This document shows, one piece after another, positions 1 to 8,189 of a stretch of 64,000 nt of DNA. Under the pieces are notes generated by a model. The model did no database searches and was not told the origin of the DNA. It saw only the letters and a list, made by a program, of their open reading frames with translations. How positions within the stretch are numbered: position 1 is the stretch's first letter; each line of letters begins with the position of its first letter. This stretch comes from Oscillospiraceae bacterium (GTDB taxonomy: Bacteria > Bacillota > Clostridia > Oscillospirales > Oscillospiraceae), in assembly GCA_910575695.1 (NCBI GenBank), contig CAJTGJ010000007.1, positions 62,001 to 126,000 of the forward strand, in the 5' to 3' direction. The translations under genes and the position numbers were made by a program.

Positions 1-99
1 CTGAATGCGGTGCCTAAGCCGGACGACGCCGCTGACGCGGTGGCCATTGCTCTGTGCCACGCCCGGTCGTCAACCTCGCTGTTAAAAACTTTACAATAA
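1..99 (+). CDS. ruvC: Crossover junction endodeoxyribonuclease RuvC, C-terminal end (5' truncated by window)
   Basis: The first 33 codons are open and end at TAA 97-99. They encode NAVPKPDDAADAVAIALCHA, which is the conserved C-terminal segment of RuvC: the K-x-D-D-x-A-D-A-x-A-I-A motif carries catalytic aspartates of the RNase H-like resolvase. RuvC cleaves Holliday junctions processed by RuvAB. ruvA starts 17 bases downstream and ruvB follows, so this is the usual ruvCAB operon of Clostridia. Only the 3' end is visible; the start lies outside the window. Confidence 0.88.
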   Translation: MNAVPKPDDAADAVAIALCHARSSTSLLKTLQ

Positions 100-116
100 C
101 GTCTGGGGAGATCAAC

Positions 117-722
117 GTGTTTTATTATTTAAGTGGTACCGTAGCACACATCGGGCCGCATCTGGCGGTAATTGACTGCGGGGGAGTGGGCTATGCCTGC
201 CGCACCACCAACCATACAATAAGCAAACTCACTGTGGGTAAAGCATCTAAACTTTACACCTATATAAACGTGCGAGAGGACCTTGTGGAGCTTTACGGTT
301 TTGCAAGCGAAAATGAGCTGGGCTGTTTCCGGATGCTGATCGGAGTGTCCGGGGTAGGGCCAAAGGCGGCGCTGGCTATATTGTCCTCCAACACCCCAGA
401 GGGACTGGCGATGGCCATTGTATCCGGCAATGAGAAGGCGCTGACCTCTGCCCCCGGCATCGGGAAGAAAATCGCCCAGCGCATCATTCTGGAGCTGAAG
501 GACAAACTGGCCAAGGGCCAGCTGGACACAGTGGGAGGGGAGAGCTTCGCGGGAGGCATCACCGTTATCCCCGAGAACAAGGCCAGCGAAGCGGCGGCGG
601 CTTTGGCGGTGCTGGGCTACAGCCAGAGTGAGGTGGCGGTTGCTCTGAAGGGAATTGATTTGGATGCGCTGCCGCTGGAGGACATCATAAAGCAGGCGTT
701 GAAAAAGATGGTGAAGGCGTGA
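117..722 (+). CDS. ruvA: Holliday junction branch migration protein RuvA
   Basis: This 201-aa protein is the usual RuvA length. It binds the four-way junction as a tetramer and loads the RuvB motor. The sequence shows an N-terminal OB fold (starting MFYYLSGT), two helix-hairpin-helix motifs ([11 protein letters not shown] near residue 76 and [12 protein letters not shown] near 112), and a C-terminal RuvB-binding helical domain (about 150-201) after a flexible linker. The start chosen is GTG 117, six bases after the Shine-Dalgarno GGGGAG at 105-110. The open frame extends upstream to 54, but that part overlaps ruvC and has no RuvA similarity. ruvB follows after 49 bases. Confidence 0.96.
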   Translation: MFYYLSGTVAHIGPHLAVIDCGGVGYACRTTNHTISKLTVGKASKLYTYINVREDLVELYGFASENELGCFRMLIGVSGVGPKAALAILSSNTPEGLAMAIVSGNEKALTSAPGIGKKIAQRIILELKDKLAKGQLDTVGGESFAGGITVIPENKASEAAAALAVLGYSQSEVAVALKGIDLDALPLEDIIKQALKKMVKA

Positions 723-771
723 AGCTCTATTTTACTTCGGCAAACCAAATAATTGTCAAGGAGGGGAGCCC

Positions 772-1842
772 TTGAGCATAGATTTTTCCGACAGCGGCGG
801 CTTTGAAACGGAAGCCCCTCTTGTAACCACCTCGCTGACCCAGGACGACGAGGGGGAAGGGTCCCTGCGCCCAAAATCCCTGGTGGAGTATATCGGGCAG
901 GAGAAGGTCAAGGGCAACCTGTCCATCTTTATCCAAGCCGCAAAAATGCGGGGAGAACCGCTGGATCACGTTCTGCTCCACGGCCCCCCGGGTCTGGGCA
1001 AAACCACCCTGTCCGGCATCATAGCCAACGAGATGGGGGTAAATATCCGGATCACTTCCGGTCCAGCCATTGAAAAGCCCGGCGATTTAGCGGCGCTGCT
1101 GACCAATTTGCAAGAAAACGATATTCTGTTCGTGGACGAAATCCACCGGCTGAACCGCTCTGTTGAGGAAATCCTGTACCCCGCCATGGAGGACTATGCC
1201 ATCGACATCATCATTGGCAAAGGCCCCTCCGCCAACTCCATCCGGCTGGATCTGCCCAAGTTTACCCTGATCGGCGCCACCACCCGGGCAGGGCAGCTGT
1301 CCGCGCCTCTGCGGGACCGCTTCGGTGTCACGCTGCGGCTGGAGCTGTACACCCCCGAGGAACTGGCCCTCATCGTTACCCGCTCTGCGGGGATTTTGGA
1401 CGTACCCATCGAACAGGAGGGGGCACTGGAGATCGCCCGCCGCAGCCGAGGCACCCCTCGAATCGCCAACCGTATGCTCCGCCGGGTGCGGGATTTTGCC
1501 CAGGTTACCGCCGGGGGGGTGGTCACCCAGGGCGTGGCGGACAAGGCGCTCCAGGCCCTGGAAATCGACGAGCTGGGACTGGACAATGTGGATAGGCGGA
1601 TGCTGGTGAGCATCATCACCAATTATGGCGGGGGGCCGGTGGGCCTGGACACCCTGGCGGCCACCATCAATGAGGAATCCGTCACGCTGGAGGACGTATA
1701 TGAGCCGTACCTCATGCAGCTGGGCTTCCTCACCCGTACGCCCCGTGGCAGATGCGTGACGCCCAAGGCATACCGGCATTTGGATATGCCTGTGCCCGGC
1801 GCGGCAGGCGGAAGGGAACATATGGAACAGCTTTCCTTTTGA
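772..1842 (+). CDS. ruvB: Holliday junction branch migration DNA helicase RuvB
   Basis: RuvB is the AAA+ ATPase that drives branch migration with RuvA. The 356-aa product has Walker [10 protein letters not shown] at 71-79, Walker B DEIH at 122-125, sensor 1 in GATTRAG, the arginine-finger region PLRDRFG, and a C-terminal winged helix that includes TRTPRGR, as expected for DNA contact. The start is TTG 772, placed three bases after the strong ribosome binding site GAGGGGAG (761-768). It is the last gene of ruvCAB. The next gene, a sigma factor, has its own promoter. Confidence 0.97.
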   Translation: MSIDFSDSGGFETEAPLVTTSLTQDDEGEGSLRPKSLVEYIGQEKVKGNLSIFIQAAKMRGEPLDHVLLHGPPGLGKTTLSGIIANEMGVNIRITSGPAIEKPGDLAALLTNLQENDILFVDEIHRLNRSVEEILYPAMEDYAIDIIIGKGPSANSIRLDLPKFTLIGATTRAGQLSAPLRDRFGVTLRLELYTPEELALIVTRSAGILDVPIEQEGALEIARRSRGTPRIANRMLRRVRDFAQVTAGGVVTQGVADKALQALEIDELGLDNVDRRMLVSIITNYGGGPVGLDTLAATINEESVTLEDVYEPYLMQLGFLTRTPRGRCVTPKAYRHLDMPVPGAAGGREHMEQLSF

Positions 1843-1952
1843 TTTTCGGTGGAAATTCGGCAAAATCACCGGCTGTCGGCGTTCTGCTTTGTCAGAACGG
1901 CTAAAGTAAAAAGAAATTCCAGGGAAATTTCTAAAAAAATTGCCGAAAGTGA

Positions 1953-1982
1953 TTGACAATTCTCCACTTTTGTGATTATAAT
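1953..1982 (+). promoter_or_regulatory. Sigma-A-type promoter for the sigma-H-like gene
   Basis: TTGACA at 1953-1958 and TATAAT at 1977-1982 are perfect consensus hexamers separated by 18 bases. The expected transcription start is about 1988-1990. The ATG of the downstream gene is at 1998, so the leader would be only about 8-10 bases, and the likely Shine-Dalgarno GTAGGG (1985-1990) lies at the predicted start point. This is the best -35/-10 match in the window. Confidence 0.75.
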
Positions 1983-1997
1983 ATGTAGGGTTGCATT

Positions 1998-2588
1998 ATG
2001 AGCACAATTATTTCCCAAACAAGCAAATACAGCGACGAAGAGCTGTGCCGTCTCGCCGCCTCCGGAAACCGTGACGCGGAGGAAACTCTGGTCAAGCGTT
2101 ACCTTCGGATGGTTCGTGTGTGTGCCAGACCGTACTTTCTGGCTGGAGGAGACAGCGAGGATTTGATTCAGGAGGCCACGTTTGGTCTTTTAAAGGCAGT
2201 TCGTGAGTTTGATTCCGGACATGATGCGAAGTTCAAAACCTTTGCGGAGGTCTGTATCCGCAACCGGATCCGGTCTGCGGTGGCTACAGCTTCCAGATGC
2301 AAGTACGCTCCATTGAATGACAGCGTTCCGTTTGAGCCGCCTATGCTGGGCAGCGGAGCCAGCCCGGAGGAGCTTTATATCAGCAGGGAAGAAGAAGCGG
2401 AACGGCTGTCCAAACTGGACCAAAAGCTCTCGCCGCTGGAGCGGAAGATTATGGCGCTCTTTTTGTACGGCCTGTCCTATCGGGAAATCAGCGAGCAGGT
2501 GGGACGTCCCATCAAATCAGTGGACAATGCGATTCAGCGCATCCGGCGGAAGGTTGCCGGCGATTTCGGCGTTATCAGCGAAAGCTGA
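1998..2588 (+). CDS. sigH: RNA polymerase sigma factor, SigH (Spo0H)-like
   Basis: A 196-aa sigma-70 family factor. Region 2 (about residues 25-95) contains RPYFLAGGDSEDLIQEATFG and the -10-recognition stretch; region 4 (about 140-188) ends in SYREISEQVGRPIKSVDNAI, a helix-turn-helix very like Bacillus SigH. The spacing and overall length also match the SigH family, which directs early sporulation and stationary-phase transcription, rather than ECF factors, which lack this region 2-4 arrangement. It has its own consensus promoter. Its position directly behind ruvB is not the secE/rpmG-linked position common in other Firmicutes, so orthology to Spo0H is likely but not proven. Confidence 0.83.
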   Translation: MSTIISQTSKYSDEELCRLAASGNRDAEETLVKRYLRMVRVCARPYFLAGGDSEDLIQEATFGLLKAVREFDSGHDAKFKTFAEVCIRNRIRSAVATASRCKYAPLNDSVPFEPPMLGSGASPEELYISREEEAERLSKLDQKLSPLERKIMALFLYGLSYREISEQVGRPIKSVDNAIQRIRRKVAGDFGVISES

Positions 2589-2654
2589 CGCAAATATTAC
2601 AGTCCCAGCAGGTTGCTTTTCCGGTTCTGGGCATCAAAAGAGAGGGTATTTCCT

Positions 2655-2933
2655 ATGTACGAAGACAAGACTTTAGTTTGCAAAGAGTGCGGCCAGGAGT
2701 TCGTGTTCACCGCCGGTGAGCAGGAGTTCTACGCAGAGCGCGGCTTCCAGAATGAGCCTCAGCGCTGCAAGGCCTGCCGTGACGCCCGCAAGGCTGCTGC
2801 CCGCGGTCCCCGGGAGTACTTCACTGCTACATGTGCCGCCTGCGGTGGCGAGGCCAAGGTTCCCTTTGAGCCGAAGTCTGACCGTCCCGTCTACTGCAGT
2901 GAGTGCTTCGCCAAGATGCGCGGCGAGGGCTGA
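2655..2933 (+). CDS. Small double zinc-ribbon protein
   Basis: This 92-aa soluble protein carries two CxxC pairs in each half: CKECG...CKAC (residues about 9-42) and CAACG...CSEC (about 58-85). These are two probable zinc ribbons of the kind grouped as zf-trcl / CxxC-SSSS zinc-binding domains. The first half also has FVFTAGEQEFY, typical of this family in Clostridia. The start ATG 2655 follows AGAGAGGG. A good terminator follows directly. No catalytic residues are visible; a nucleic-acid or protein-binding role is only inference. The frame is open to 2613 but the upstream part has no family features. Confidence 0.85.
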   Translation: MYEDKTLVCKECGQEFVFTAGEQEFYAERGFQNEPQRCKACRDARKAAARGPREYFTATCAACGGEAKVPFEPKSDRPVYCSECFAKMRGEG

Positions 2934-2946
2934 ACAAACGAATGAC

Positions 2947-2982
2947 AAAGAAGGCCGTGCATTCAGCACGACCTTCTTTTTT
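2947..2982 (+). terminator. Rho-independent terminator after the zinc-ribbon gene
   Basis: AAAGAAGGCCGTGC (2947-2960) pairs with GCACGACCTTCTTT with one mismatch, has a 5-base loop, and is followed by a T-run. It ends the sigH-zinc-ribbon transcript before the purB promoter. Confidence 0.85.
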
Positions 2983-3008
2983 ATCTGAAATAAGTTTGGG
3001 CCAACGGC

Positions 3009-3037
3009 TTGTCTGGCGGCGTAAAGTGTGGTATAAT
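3009..3037 (+). promoter_or_regulatory. Sigma-A-type promoter for purB
   Basis: TTGTCT (3009-3014) and TATAAT (3032-3037) are separated by 17 bases. The predicted start is about 3044, giving a leader of about 40 bases before GTG 3087. Confidence 0.65.
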
Positions 3038-3086
3038 TTTTTTGAATATGTGAATATGATCCAAATGAAAAGGAGTGGCGTATCGC

Positions 3087-4523
3087 GTGAATAAATCCAT
3101 CTATGAAAGTCCGCTTTCCTCCCGCTATGCCAGCGACCAGATGCAGTATATCTTCTCCCCGGACAAGAAATTTTCCACCTGGCGGCGGCTGTGGATTGCT
3201 TTGGCCCGGGCGGAGATGGAATTGGGCCTGCCTGTTACCCAGGAACAGATCAACCAGATGGAGGCCCACATCACCGACATCGACTATGATATGGCTGCGC
3301 AGAAGGAAACGGAACTACGCCATGATGTCATGGCCCACATACACACATACGGCGCCCAATGTCCTGAGGCCATGCCCATTATCCACCTGGGGGCCACCAG
3401 CTGCTATGTAGGGGACAACACCGATATCATCATCATGCGGGATGGCCTGGAGCTGATCCGGAACAAGCTGGTGCGGGTGCTGAACGCACTGGCCCAATTT
3501 GCTGACAAGTATAAAGCCTTGCCGACCCTTGGTTTTACTCACTTTCAGGCGGCTCAGCTGGTCACGGTGGGCAAACGTGCCACACTGTGGATGAATGAGC
3601 TGCTCCAGGATCTGGACGAAGTAGAGTACCGCAACTCCACGCTGAAGCTGCTGGGGTGCAAAGGCACCACCGGCACCCAAGCGTCTTTCCTGGAACTGTT
3701 CGAGGGCGACCACAGTCTGTGCAAAGAACTTGACCGCCGCATTGCCCGGGAAATGGGCTTCGAGGCTACCGTCCCAGTGTCCGGGCAGACCTATTCCCGG
3801 AAGGTGGACGCCGCTGTGCTGGCCACCTTGTCCGGAATTGCCCAGTCTGCCTGTAAATTCGCCACGGATGTGCGGCTTTTGTGCCATTTGAAGGAAATTG
3901 AGGAGCCCTTTGAAAAAAAGCAGATCGGCTCCTCCGCCATGCCCTATAAGCGAAATCCCATGCGGTGTGAGCGCATCTGTTCCCTGGCCCGCTACGTAAT
4001 CGCGGATGCCGCAAACCCCGCCTATACCACCGCGACCCAGTGGTTTGAGCGTACCCTGGACGATTCCGCCAACAAGCGCATCTCAGTGCCCGAAGCATTC
4101 CTGGCGGTGGATGCCATCCTCAATATTTATGAGAATGTGGCCTCCGGCCTGGTAGTGCATGAGAAGGTGATCGAGAAACATATCATGGAGGAGCTTCCCT
4201 TCATGGCCAGCGAAAATATTTTGATGGACGCTGTGAAAAGGGGAGGGGACCGGCAACAGCTGCATGAGCGTATTCGGCTCCATGCCCTTGAAGCTGGGCG
4301 AAACGTAAAGGAATTAGGCTTGACGAATAATCTCCTGGATTTGATTTCTGCCGACCCGCAGTTTGGACTGAGCCGGGAGGAGCTGACCGCCCATATGGCA
4401 CCGTCCCGATATATCGGACGGTGCCCGGAGCAGGTATCCGACTTCCTGTCCGAGTTCATCCAGCCTGTGCTTGCGGCCCATCCGGACGCCCTGTCTGATC
4501 AGGCGGTGGAGCTGAAGGTATAA
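3087..4523 (+). CDS. purB: Adenylosuccinate lyase
   Basis: PurB splits adenylosuccinate to AMP and SAICAR to AICAR, both releasing fumarate, in purine synthesis. The 478-aa protein belongs to the aspartase/fumarase superfamily and has the signature SSAMPYKRNPMRCE near residue 285, the mobile catalytic-loop serines, and the conserved THFQAAQ and CKGTTGTQASF segments. The chosen start is GTG 3087, 11 bases after AGGAG (3071-3075). An in-frame GTG at 3075 overlaps that ribosome binding site and is rejected. purB stands alone, with its own promoter; pfkA follows after a 113-base gap containing an inverted-repeat element. Confidence 0.95.
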   Translation: MNKSIYESPLSSRYASDQMQYIFSPDKKFSTWRRLWIALARAEMELGLPVTQEQINQMEAHITDIDYDMAAQKETELRHDVMAHIHTYGAQCPEAMPIIHLGATSCYVGDNTDIIIMRDGLELIRNKLVRVLNALAQFADKYKALPTLGFTHFQAAQLVTVGKRATLWMNELLQDLDEVEYRNSTLKLLGCKGTTGTQASFLELFEGDHSLCKELDRRIAREMGFEATVPVSGQTYSRKVDAAVLATLSGIAQSACKFATDVRLLCHLKEIEEPFEKKQIGSSAMPYKRNPMRCERICSLARYVIADAANPAYTTATQWFERTLDDSANKRISVPEAFLAVDAILNIYENVASGLVVHEKVIEKHIMEELPFMASENILMDAVKRGGDRQQLHERIRLHALEAGRNVKELGLTNNLLDLISADPQFGLSREELTAHMAPSRYIGRCPEQVSDFLSEFIQPVLAAHPDALSDQAVELKV

Positions 4524-4527
4524 CCAT

Positions 4528-4606
4528 TATAGTCACCGCTTTAATGGGCTGGCGGGCTTTGCTCGTCTTGAAAATCGGGTACCGATTTTCAAGTGTTATG
4601 ACTATA
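4528..4606 (+). repeat. Short inverted-repeat element, possibly MITE-like
   Basis: The purB-pfkA gap holds nested inverted repeats. The outer arms TATAGTCA (4528-4535) and TGACTATA (4599-4606) are exact reverse complements. Inside lies a perfect 12-bp stem, CTTGAAAATCGG (4567-4578) against CCGATTTTCAAG (4582-4593), with a 3-base loop. No T-run follows, so it is not a typical terminator. The terminal inverted repeats plus internal hairpin in an intergenic gap resemble small non-autonomous elements, but no second copy occurs in this window, so dispersal is untested. Confidence 0.45.
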
Positions 4607-4636
4607 GATGTCAATTTTGGAAAGGATTGATCACAT

Positions 4637-5632
4637 ATGAAATCTGCTGTCCGTCGTATCGGTGTATTTACCAGCGGAGGCGACGCCCCCGGCATGAACG
4701 CGGCGATCCGCGCAGTGGTGCGTGCCTCCCTGCACTATGGCATTGAGTGTATCGGTATCCGGCGGGGCTATCACGGCCTGCTCAACGGTGATTTCTACAA
4801 GCTGGACTTTGAGAGCGTCAGCGACATTTCCCGCCGGGGTGGCACCATGCTCTATTCGGCCCGCAGTCTGGAGTTTATAGAGGAGGCCGGACGGAACAAG
4901 GCTCTGGCCACCTGTAAGTTGCTGGGGATGGACGCCCTGGTTGGCATCGGCGGCGATGGTACCTTCAAGGGCCTGCTCAGCTTGGCCAACTGCGGCATCT
5001 CTGTCATCGGCATCCCCGGTACTATTGACAACGACATCGCCTGCTCCACCTACACCATCGGTTACGATTCCGCCTGCAACATCGCGTTGGATAGCATTGA
5101 CCGTCTGCGTGACACCATGAAATCTCACGAGCGCTGCTCGGTGGTGGAGGTCATGGGGCATCGGGCCGGATTTCTGGCCTACTCCGTGGGCATTGCCTGC
5201 GGCGCCACGGTGGTCCTTGTGCCAGAGCGCGAAGTGAACTTTGAGCAGGATGTGATCGAGCCGATCCGCCGGGCCCGTTTGGGTGGACGCACTCACTTCA
5301 TGGTCATTGTAGCCGAGGGTGTTCCCGGCGGCGCATACAGTGTAGCGGACCAGATCCGGGAAGCCACGGCGCTGGATACCCGTGTCACTGTGTTGGGCCA
5401 TGTACAGCGGGGCGGTTCGCCCACCTCCCGCGACCGTATGGTAGCCACCTATATGGGCTATGAGGCGGTGAAGCTGCTGGCGGAAGGGAAGTCCTGCCGG
5501 GTTGTGGCCATGAAGGGCGACGATGTTGTAAATTATGACATTACTGAGGCCTTGGCCATGACAAAGGACTTGGATGAATTGAGCGAGGTTGTGGCCCGTG
5601 CCATGACTGGCGTAGCGGAAGAACATATTTGA
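4637..5632 (+). CDS. pfkA: ATP-dependent 6-phosphofructokinase
   Basis: This enzyme phosphorylates fructose 6-phosphate to the 1,6-bisphosphate, the committing step of glycolysis. The 331-aa protein has the nucleotide-binding GGDGT (a glycine at the position that selects ATP) and PGTIDND (glycine, not the lysine of PPi enzymes), plus MGHRAGFLA and LGHVQRGGSPTSRDR for substrate binding. The start is ATG 4637 with AAAGG at 4621-4625. A strong terminator follows at once. It is convergent with a PPi-dependent phosphofructokinase, so the cell carries both phosphoryl-donor types side by side. Confidence 0.95.
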   Translation: MKSAVRRIGVFTSGGDAPGMNAAIRAVVRASLHYGIECIGIRRGYHGLLNGDFYKLDFESVSDISRRGGTMLYSARSLEFIEEAGRNKALATCKLLGMDALVGIGGDGTFKGLLSLANCGISVIGIPGTIDNDIACSTYTIGYDSACNIALDSIDRLRDTMKSHERCSVVEVMGHRAGFLAYSVGIACGATVVLVPEREVNFEQDVIEPIRRARLGGRTHFMVIVAEGVPGGAYSVADQIREATALDTRVTVLGHVQRGGSPTSRDRMVATYMGYEAVKLLAEGKSCRVVAMKGDDVVNYDITEALAMTKDLDELSEVVARAMTGVAEEHI

Positions 5633-5641
5633 TGATACCAG

Positions 5642-5673
5642 AAAAGCCCAGCGGACACATCCGCTGGGCTTTT
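5642..5673 (+). terminator. Rho-independent terminator after pfkA
   Basis: A perfect 14-bp stem, AAAAGCCCAGCGGA (5642-5655) with TCCGCTGGGCTTTT (5660-5673), has a 4-base loop and is followed by T residues. It lies 9 bases after the pfkA stop. Confidence 0.93.
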
Positions 5674-5712
5674 ACAGCGAATCTTTAGAGCCTATGGAAG
5701 AAGATGAATGAT

Positions 5713-5745
5713 AAAAAACCGGCGGTCTTATGACCGCCGGTTTTT
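5713..5745 (-). terminator. Rho-independent terminator for the aldolase-PPi-PFK transcript (bidirectional)
   Basis: AAAACCGGCGGTC and GACCGCCGGTTTT form a perfect stem with a 4-base loop and T-runs on both strands. It lies 18 bases beyond the stop of the minus-strand phosphofructokinase and backs up the pfkA terminator in the convergent gap. Confidence 0.9.
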
Positions 5746-5763
5746 CGTTCGCAAGTATTTTTC

Positions 5764-7002
5764 TTACTTTGCAAGAACCTTCTTCAGGCGTGCGAAGCGG
5801 GGGAGAGAGTTCTCGGTGGGAGCCTTGGCCTCACCCTGGATCAGGGGCAGGGCATAGTCGATGAAGTCCTGAGTGACCCCGTTGTTCTCCTTGTTAATCC
5901 ACTCCAGCGGCACCTTCTTCTCGAAGTTGGCCACCTCAGAGAGATTGAACAGCTTGGTCTTGCAGGTATACACACCACCCTCGCGGGTGCACTCAAAACC
6001 TACCATCTTGTCGGTCTCACCAGCCACGGCAGCCTCCACGGCGGTCTTGCCTGCCAGGAAGGATTCGTCGATGTCGGTGCGGGAGGCCACATGGGCGCCG
6101 CAACGCTGGAGCAGGGACAGCTCGATGCCGCGGACCTTGGCACCGGTCTTCTCCTTGACCACATTGGCCAGCAGGGCGGCCAGACCACCCAACTGGGCGT
6201 GACCAAAGCCGTCGGTGGCGGAGGTCTTGGCCTCAGCCACGAAGGTACCGTCGGCATAGTGGATGCCCTCGGAGACGGCTACAATGCAGTTGCCGTTCTT
6301 CTTGTAAATGGCGTCCACGTCGGTCAGGAACTTGTCCATGTCGAAATCCACCTCGGGGAGATAGACCAGGTCGGGAGCGCAGCCTACCACGCCAGCCAGA
6401 GCGGCGGCGCCAGCCAGCCAGCCAGCGTGGCGGCCCATGATCTCGATCACGGTGACCATGCCGGTGTCATACACCCGGGCGTCCTTGTACACCTCGGCGC
6501 AGGAGGTGGCGATATATTTGGCGGCAGAGGCAAAGCCGGGGCAGTGGTCTGTGCCGAACAGGTCGTTGTCGATGGTCTTGGGTACGCCCATCACCCGGCA
6601 CTCGTAGCCGGACTTGGCCATGAAGCGGCTGACCTTGGCGCAGGTATCCATAGAATCATTGCCGCCGTTGTAGAAGAAATAGCGGATATTGTACTTCTTG
6701 AAGATCTCCAGAATGCGCTTGTAATCGGTGTCGTCCACATCGGGGTCGGCGATCTTGTAGCGGCAGGAACCCAGCTCGGAGGAGGGGGTGTTGAGCAGAA
6801 GCTCCAGCTCCTTGGCATCCTCCTGTCCCATGTCGTACAGCTGATCGTTGAGCATCCCTTTGATGCCGTGGGCCATGCCATAGACGGCGGTGATGTCGGG
6901 GCAGTCCAGCGCGGTGCGGATGACGCCGTACGCGCTGGCATTGATAACGGAGGTGGGGCCTCCGGACTGACCAATGACGCAAGCGCCCTTTAACTGTGCC
7001 AT
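5764..7002 (-). CDS. pfp: Pyrophosphate-dependent 6-phosphofructokinase
   Basis: This 412-aa PFK-family enzyme interconverts fructose 6-phosphate and fructose 1,6-bisphosphate using PPi, which makes the step reversible. The residues that set donor choice are visible: GGNDS has an aspartate where ATP enzymes have glycine, and PKTIDND has the PPi-type lysine. MGRHAGWLAG supplies the sugar-phosphate site. The start is ATG 7002 after AAAGGAGA. It lies 29 bases behind the aldolase gene, so both are co-transcribed. The strong codon bias (GCC, GTC, CTG) suggests high expression. The PPi assignment is from known family determinants, not from assay. Confidence 0.93.
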   Translation of the reverse strand: MAQLKGACVIGQSGGPTSVINASAYGVIRTALDCPDITAVYGMAHGIKGMLNDQLYDMGQEDAKELELLLNTPSSELGSCRYKIADPDVDDTDYKRILEIFKKYNIRYFFYNGGNDSMDTCAKVSRFMAKSGYECRVMGVPKTIDNDLFGTDHCPGFASAAKYIATSCAEVYKDARVYDTGMVTVIEIMGRHAGWLAGAAALAGVVGCAPDLVYLPEVDFDMDKFLTDVDAIYKKNGNCIVAVSEGIHYADGTFVAEAKTSATDGFGHAQLGGLAALLANVVKEKTGAKVRGIELSLLQRCGAHVASRTDIDESFLAGKTAVEAAVAGETDKMVGFECTREGGVYTCKTKLFNLSEVANFEKKVPLEWINKENNGVTQDFIDYALPLIQGEAKAPTENSLPRFARLKKVLAK

Positions 7003-7031
7003 GTTCGTGTTCTCCTTTGTCGTAGGTTAAA

Positions 7032-8000
7032 TCAGGCCTTGCCGTTGCAGCCCAGCACGTCCACCAGCTTGTGGCGCACCAGCTCCTTGATGTTTGCGCG
7101 GGCGGGCTTCAGGTACTCGCGGGGGTCGAACTTGTCGGGATGCTCGGTGTAGAACTGACGGATGGTGCCAGTCATGGCCAGACGCAGGTCGGAGTCGATA
7201 TTGATCTTACACACGGCGCTCTCGGCGGCCTTGCGCAGCTGCTCCTCGGGGATACCTACGGCATCGGGCATCTTGCCGCCGTTGGCGTTGACCATCTTCA
7301 CATACTCCTGGGGCACGCTGGAGGAGCCGTGGAGCACGATGGGGAAGCCGGGCAGACGCTTGACCACCTCGTCCAGAATGTCGAAGCGCAGAGGAGGGGG
7401 GACCAGCTCGCCCTTCTCGTTGCGGGTACACTGGGCGGCGGTGAACTTGTAGGCGCCGTGGGAGGTGCCGATGGCGATGGCCAGGGAATCACAGCCGGTC
7501 TTGGACACGAACTCCTCGACCTCCTCGGGACGGGTGTAGTGGGATTCCTCAGCGGAGACCTTCACATCGTCCTCAACACCAGCCAGGGCGCCCAGCTCGG
7601 CCTCGACTACAACACCGTGGTCGTGGGCGTACTCCACAACCTTCTTGGTGCCCTCAATGTTCTCGGCAAAGGGCTTGGAGGACAGGTCGATCATAACGGA
7701 GGTGAAGCCGCCGTCGATGCAGCTCTTGCAGGTTTCAAAGCTGTCGCCGTGGTCCAGGTGGAGCACGATGGGGATCTCGGGGCACTCAATAACAGCAGCC
7801 TCCACCAGCTTCACCAGATAGGTGTGGTTGGCGTAGGCGCGGGCGCCCTTGGACACCTGGAGGATAACGGGGGCCTTCTCCTCCTTGCAGGCCTCGGTGA
7901 TGCCTTGGACGATCTCCATGTTGTTGACGTTAAAAGCGCCGACAGCGTAGCCGCCATTGTAGGCTTTTTTGAACATTTCGGTAGAGGTAACCAGTGGCAT
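7032..8000 (-). CDS. fba: Fructose-1,6-bisphosphate aldolase, class II
   Basis: This 322-aa zinc-dependent aldolase cleaves fructose 1,6-bisphosphate to glyceraldehyde 3-phosphate and dihydroxyacetone phosphate. Class II features include GAFNVNNMEIVQG near the N-terminus, the metal ligand segment HLDHGDS, VEAELGA with the catalytic glutamate, AIGTSHGAYK, HGSSSVP and INIDSDLRL. The start is ATG 8000, ten bases after AAGGAG; an in-frame start at 8021 lies upstream of this site and is not needed. It is the first gene of an operon with the PPi-dependent phosphofructokinase, behind a good promoter. Confidence 0.96.
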   Translation of the reverse strand: MPLVTSTEMFKKAYNGGYAVGAFNVNNMEIVQGITEACKEEKAPVILQVSKGARAYANHTYLVKLVEAAVIECPEIPIVLHLDHGDSFETCKSCIDGGFTSVMIDLSSKPFAENIEGTKKVVEYAHDHGVVVEAELGALAGVEDDVKVSAEESHYTRPEEVEEFVSKTGCDSLAIAIGTSHGAYKFTAAQCTRNEKGELVPPPLRFDILDEVVKRLPGFPIVLHGSSSVPQEYVKMVNANGGKMPDAVGIPEEQLRKAAESAVCKINIDSDLRLAMTGTIRQFYTEHPDKFDPREYLKPARANIKELVRHKLVDVLGCNGKA

Positions 8001-8049
8001 AATTGTCCAACTCCTTGTCAAGAATTTAATTTTGCTGGATTACGTTATG

Positions 8050-8078
8050 ATTTTAACATTTTCAATTCAAAAATGCAA
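8050..8078 (-). promoter_or_regulatory. Sigma-A-type promoter for fba-pfp
   Basis: Read on the minus strand, TTGCAT (8078-8073) and TAAAAT (8055-8050) are separated by 17 bases, with an extended -10 TG one base upstream. The predicted start is about 8043, giving a leader of about 43 bases. Confidence 0.7.
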
Positions 8079-8189
8079 GGAAAAGCGACGGCTTTTCCAA
8101 GTCAAAACATACAAAACAAGGGAAAAATTTTTACCCGGTGCCAACAAAATGACGGCGGGCATATAATGGCGGGAAAGGGGGGAGGACGT

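Noticed and set aside
1878-1935. Terminator after ruvB
   Set aside because: Short inverted repeats occur (CGTTCTG/CAGAACG and GAAATT/AAATTTC) but the stems are weak and no T-run follows on the plus strand.
3075-3086. Upstream GTG start for purB
   Set aside because: The codon overlaps the only good ribosome binding site (AGGAG 3071-3075); GTG 3087 gives workable spacing and matches PurB N-termini.
4631-5626. A 331-codon minus-strand frame opposite pfkA
   Set aside because: It mirrors pfkA almost exactly, has no domain, and pfkA has clear catalytic motifs.
6409-6426. AGCC tandem repeats within pfp
   Set aside because: They encode the ordinary Ala-Gly-Trp-Leu-Ala-Gly segment of the phosphofructokinase and are a coincidence of codon use.
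7071-8189. A long plus-strand open frame running into the amidase gene
   Set aside because: The part before 8190 is antisense to fba and lacks family features; the amidase domain and its ribosome binding site begin at 8190.
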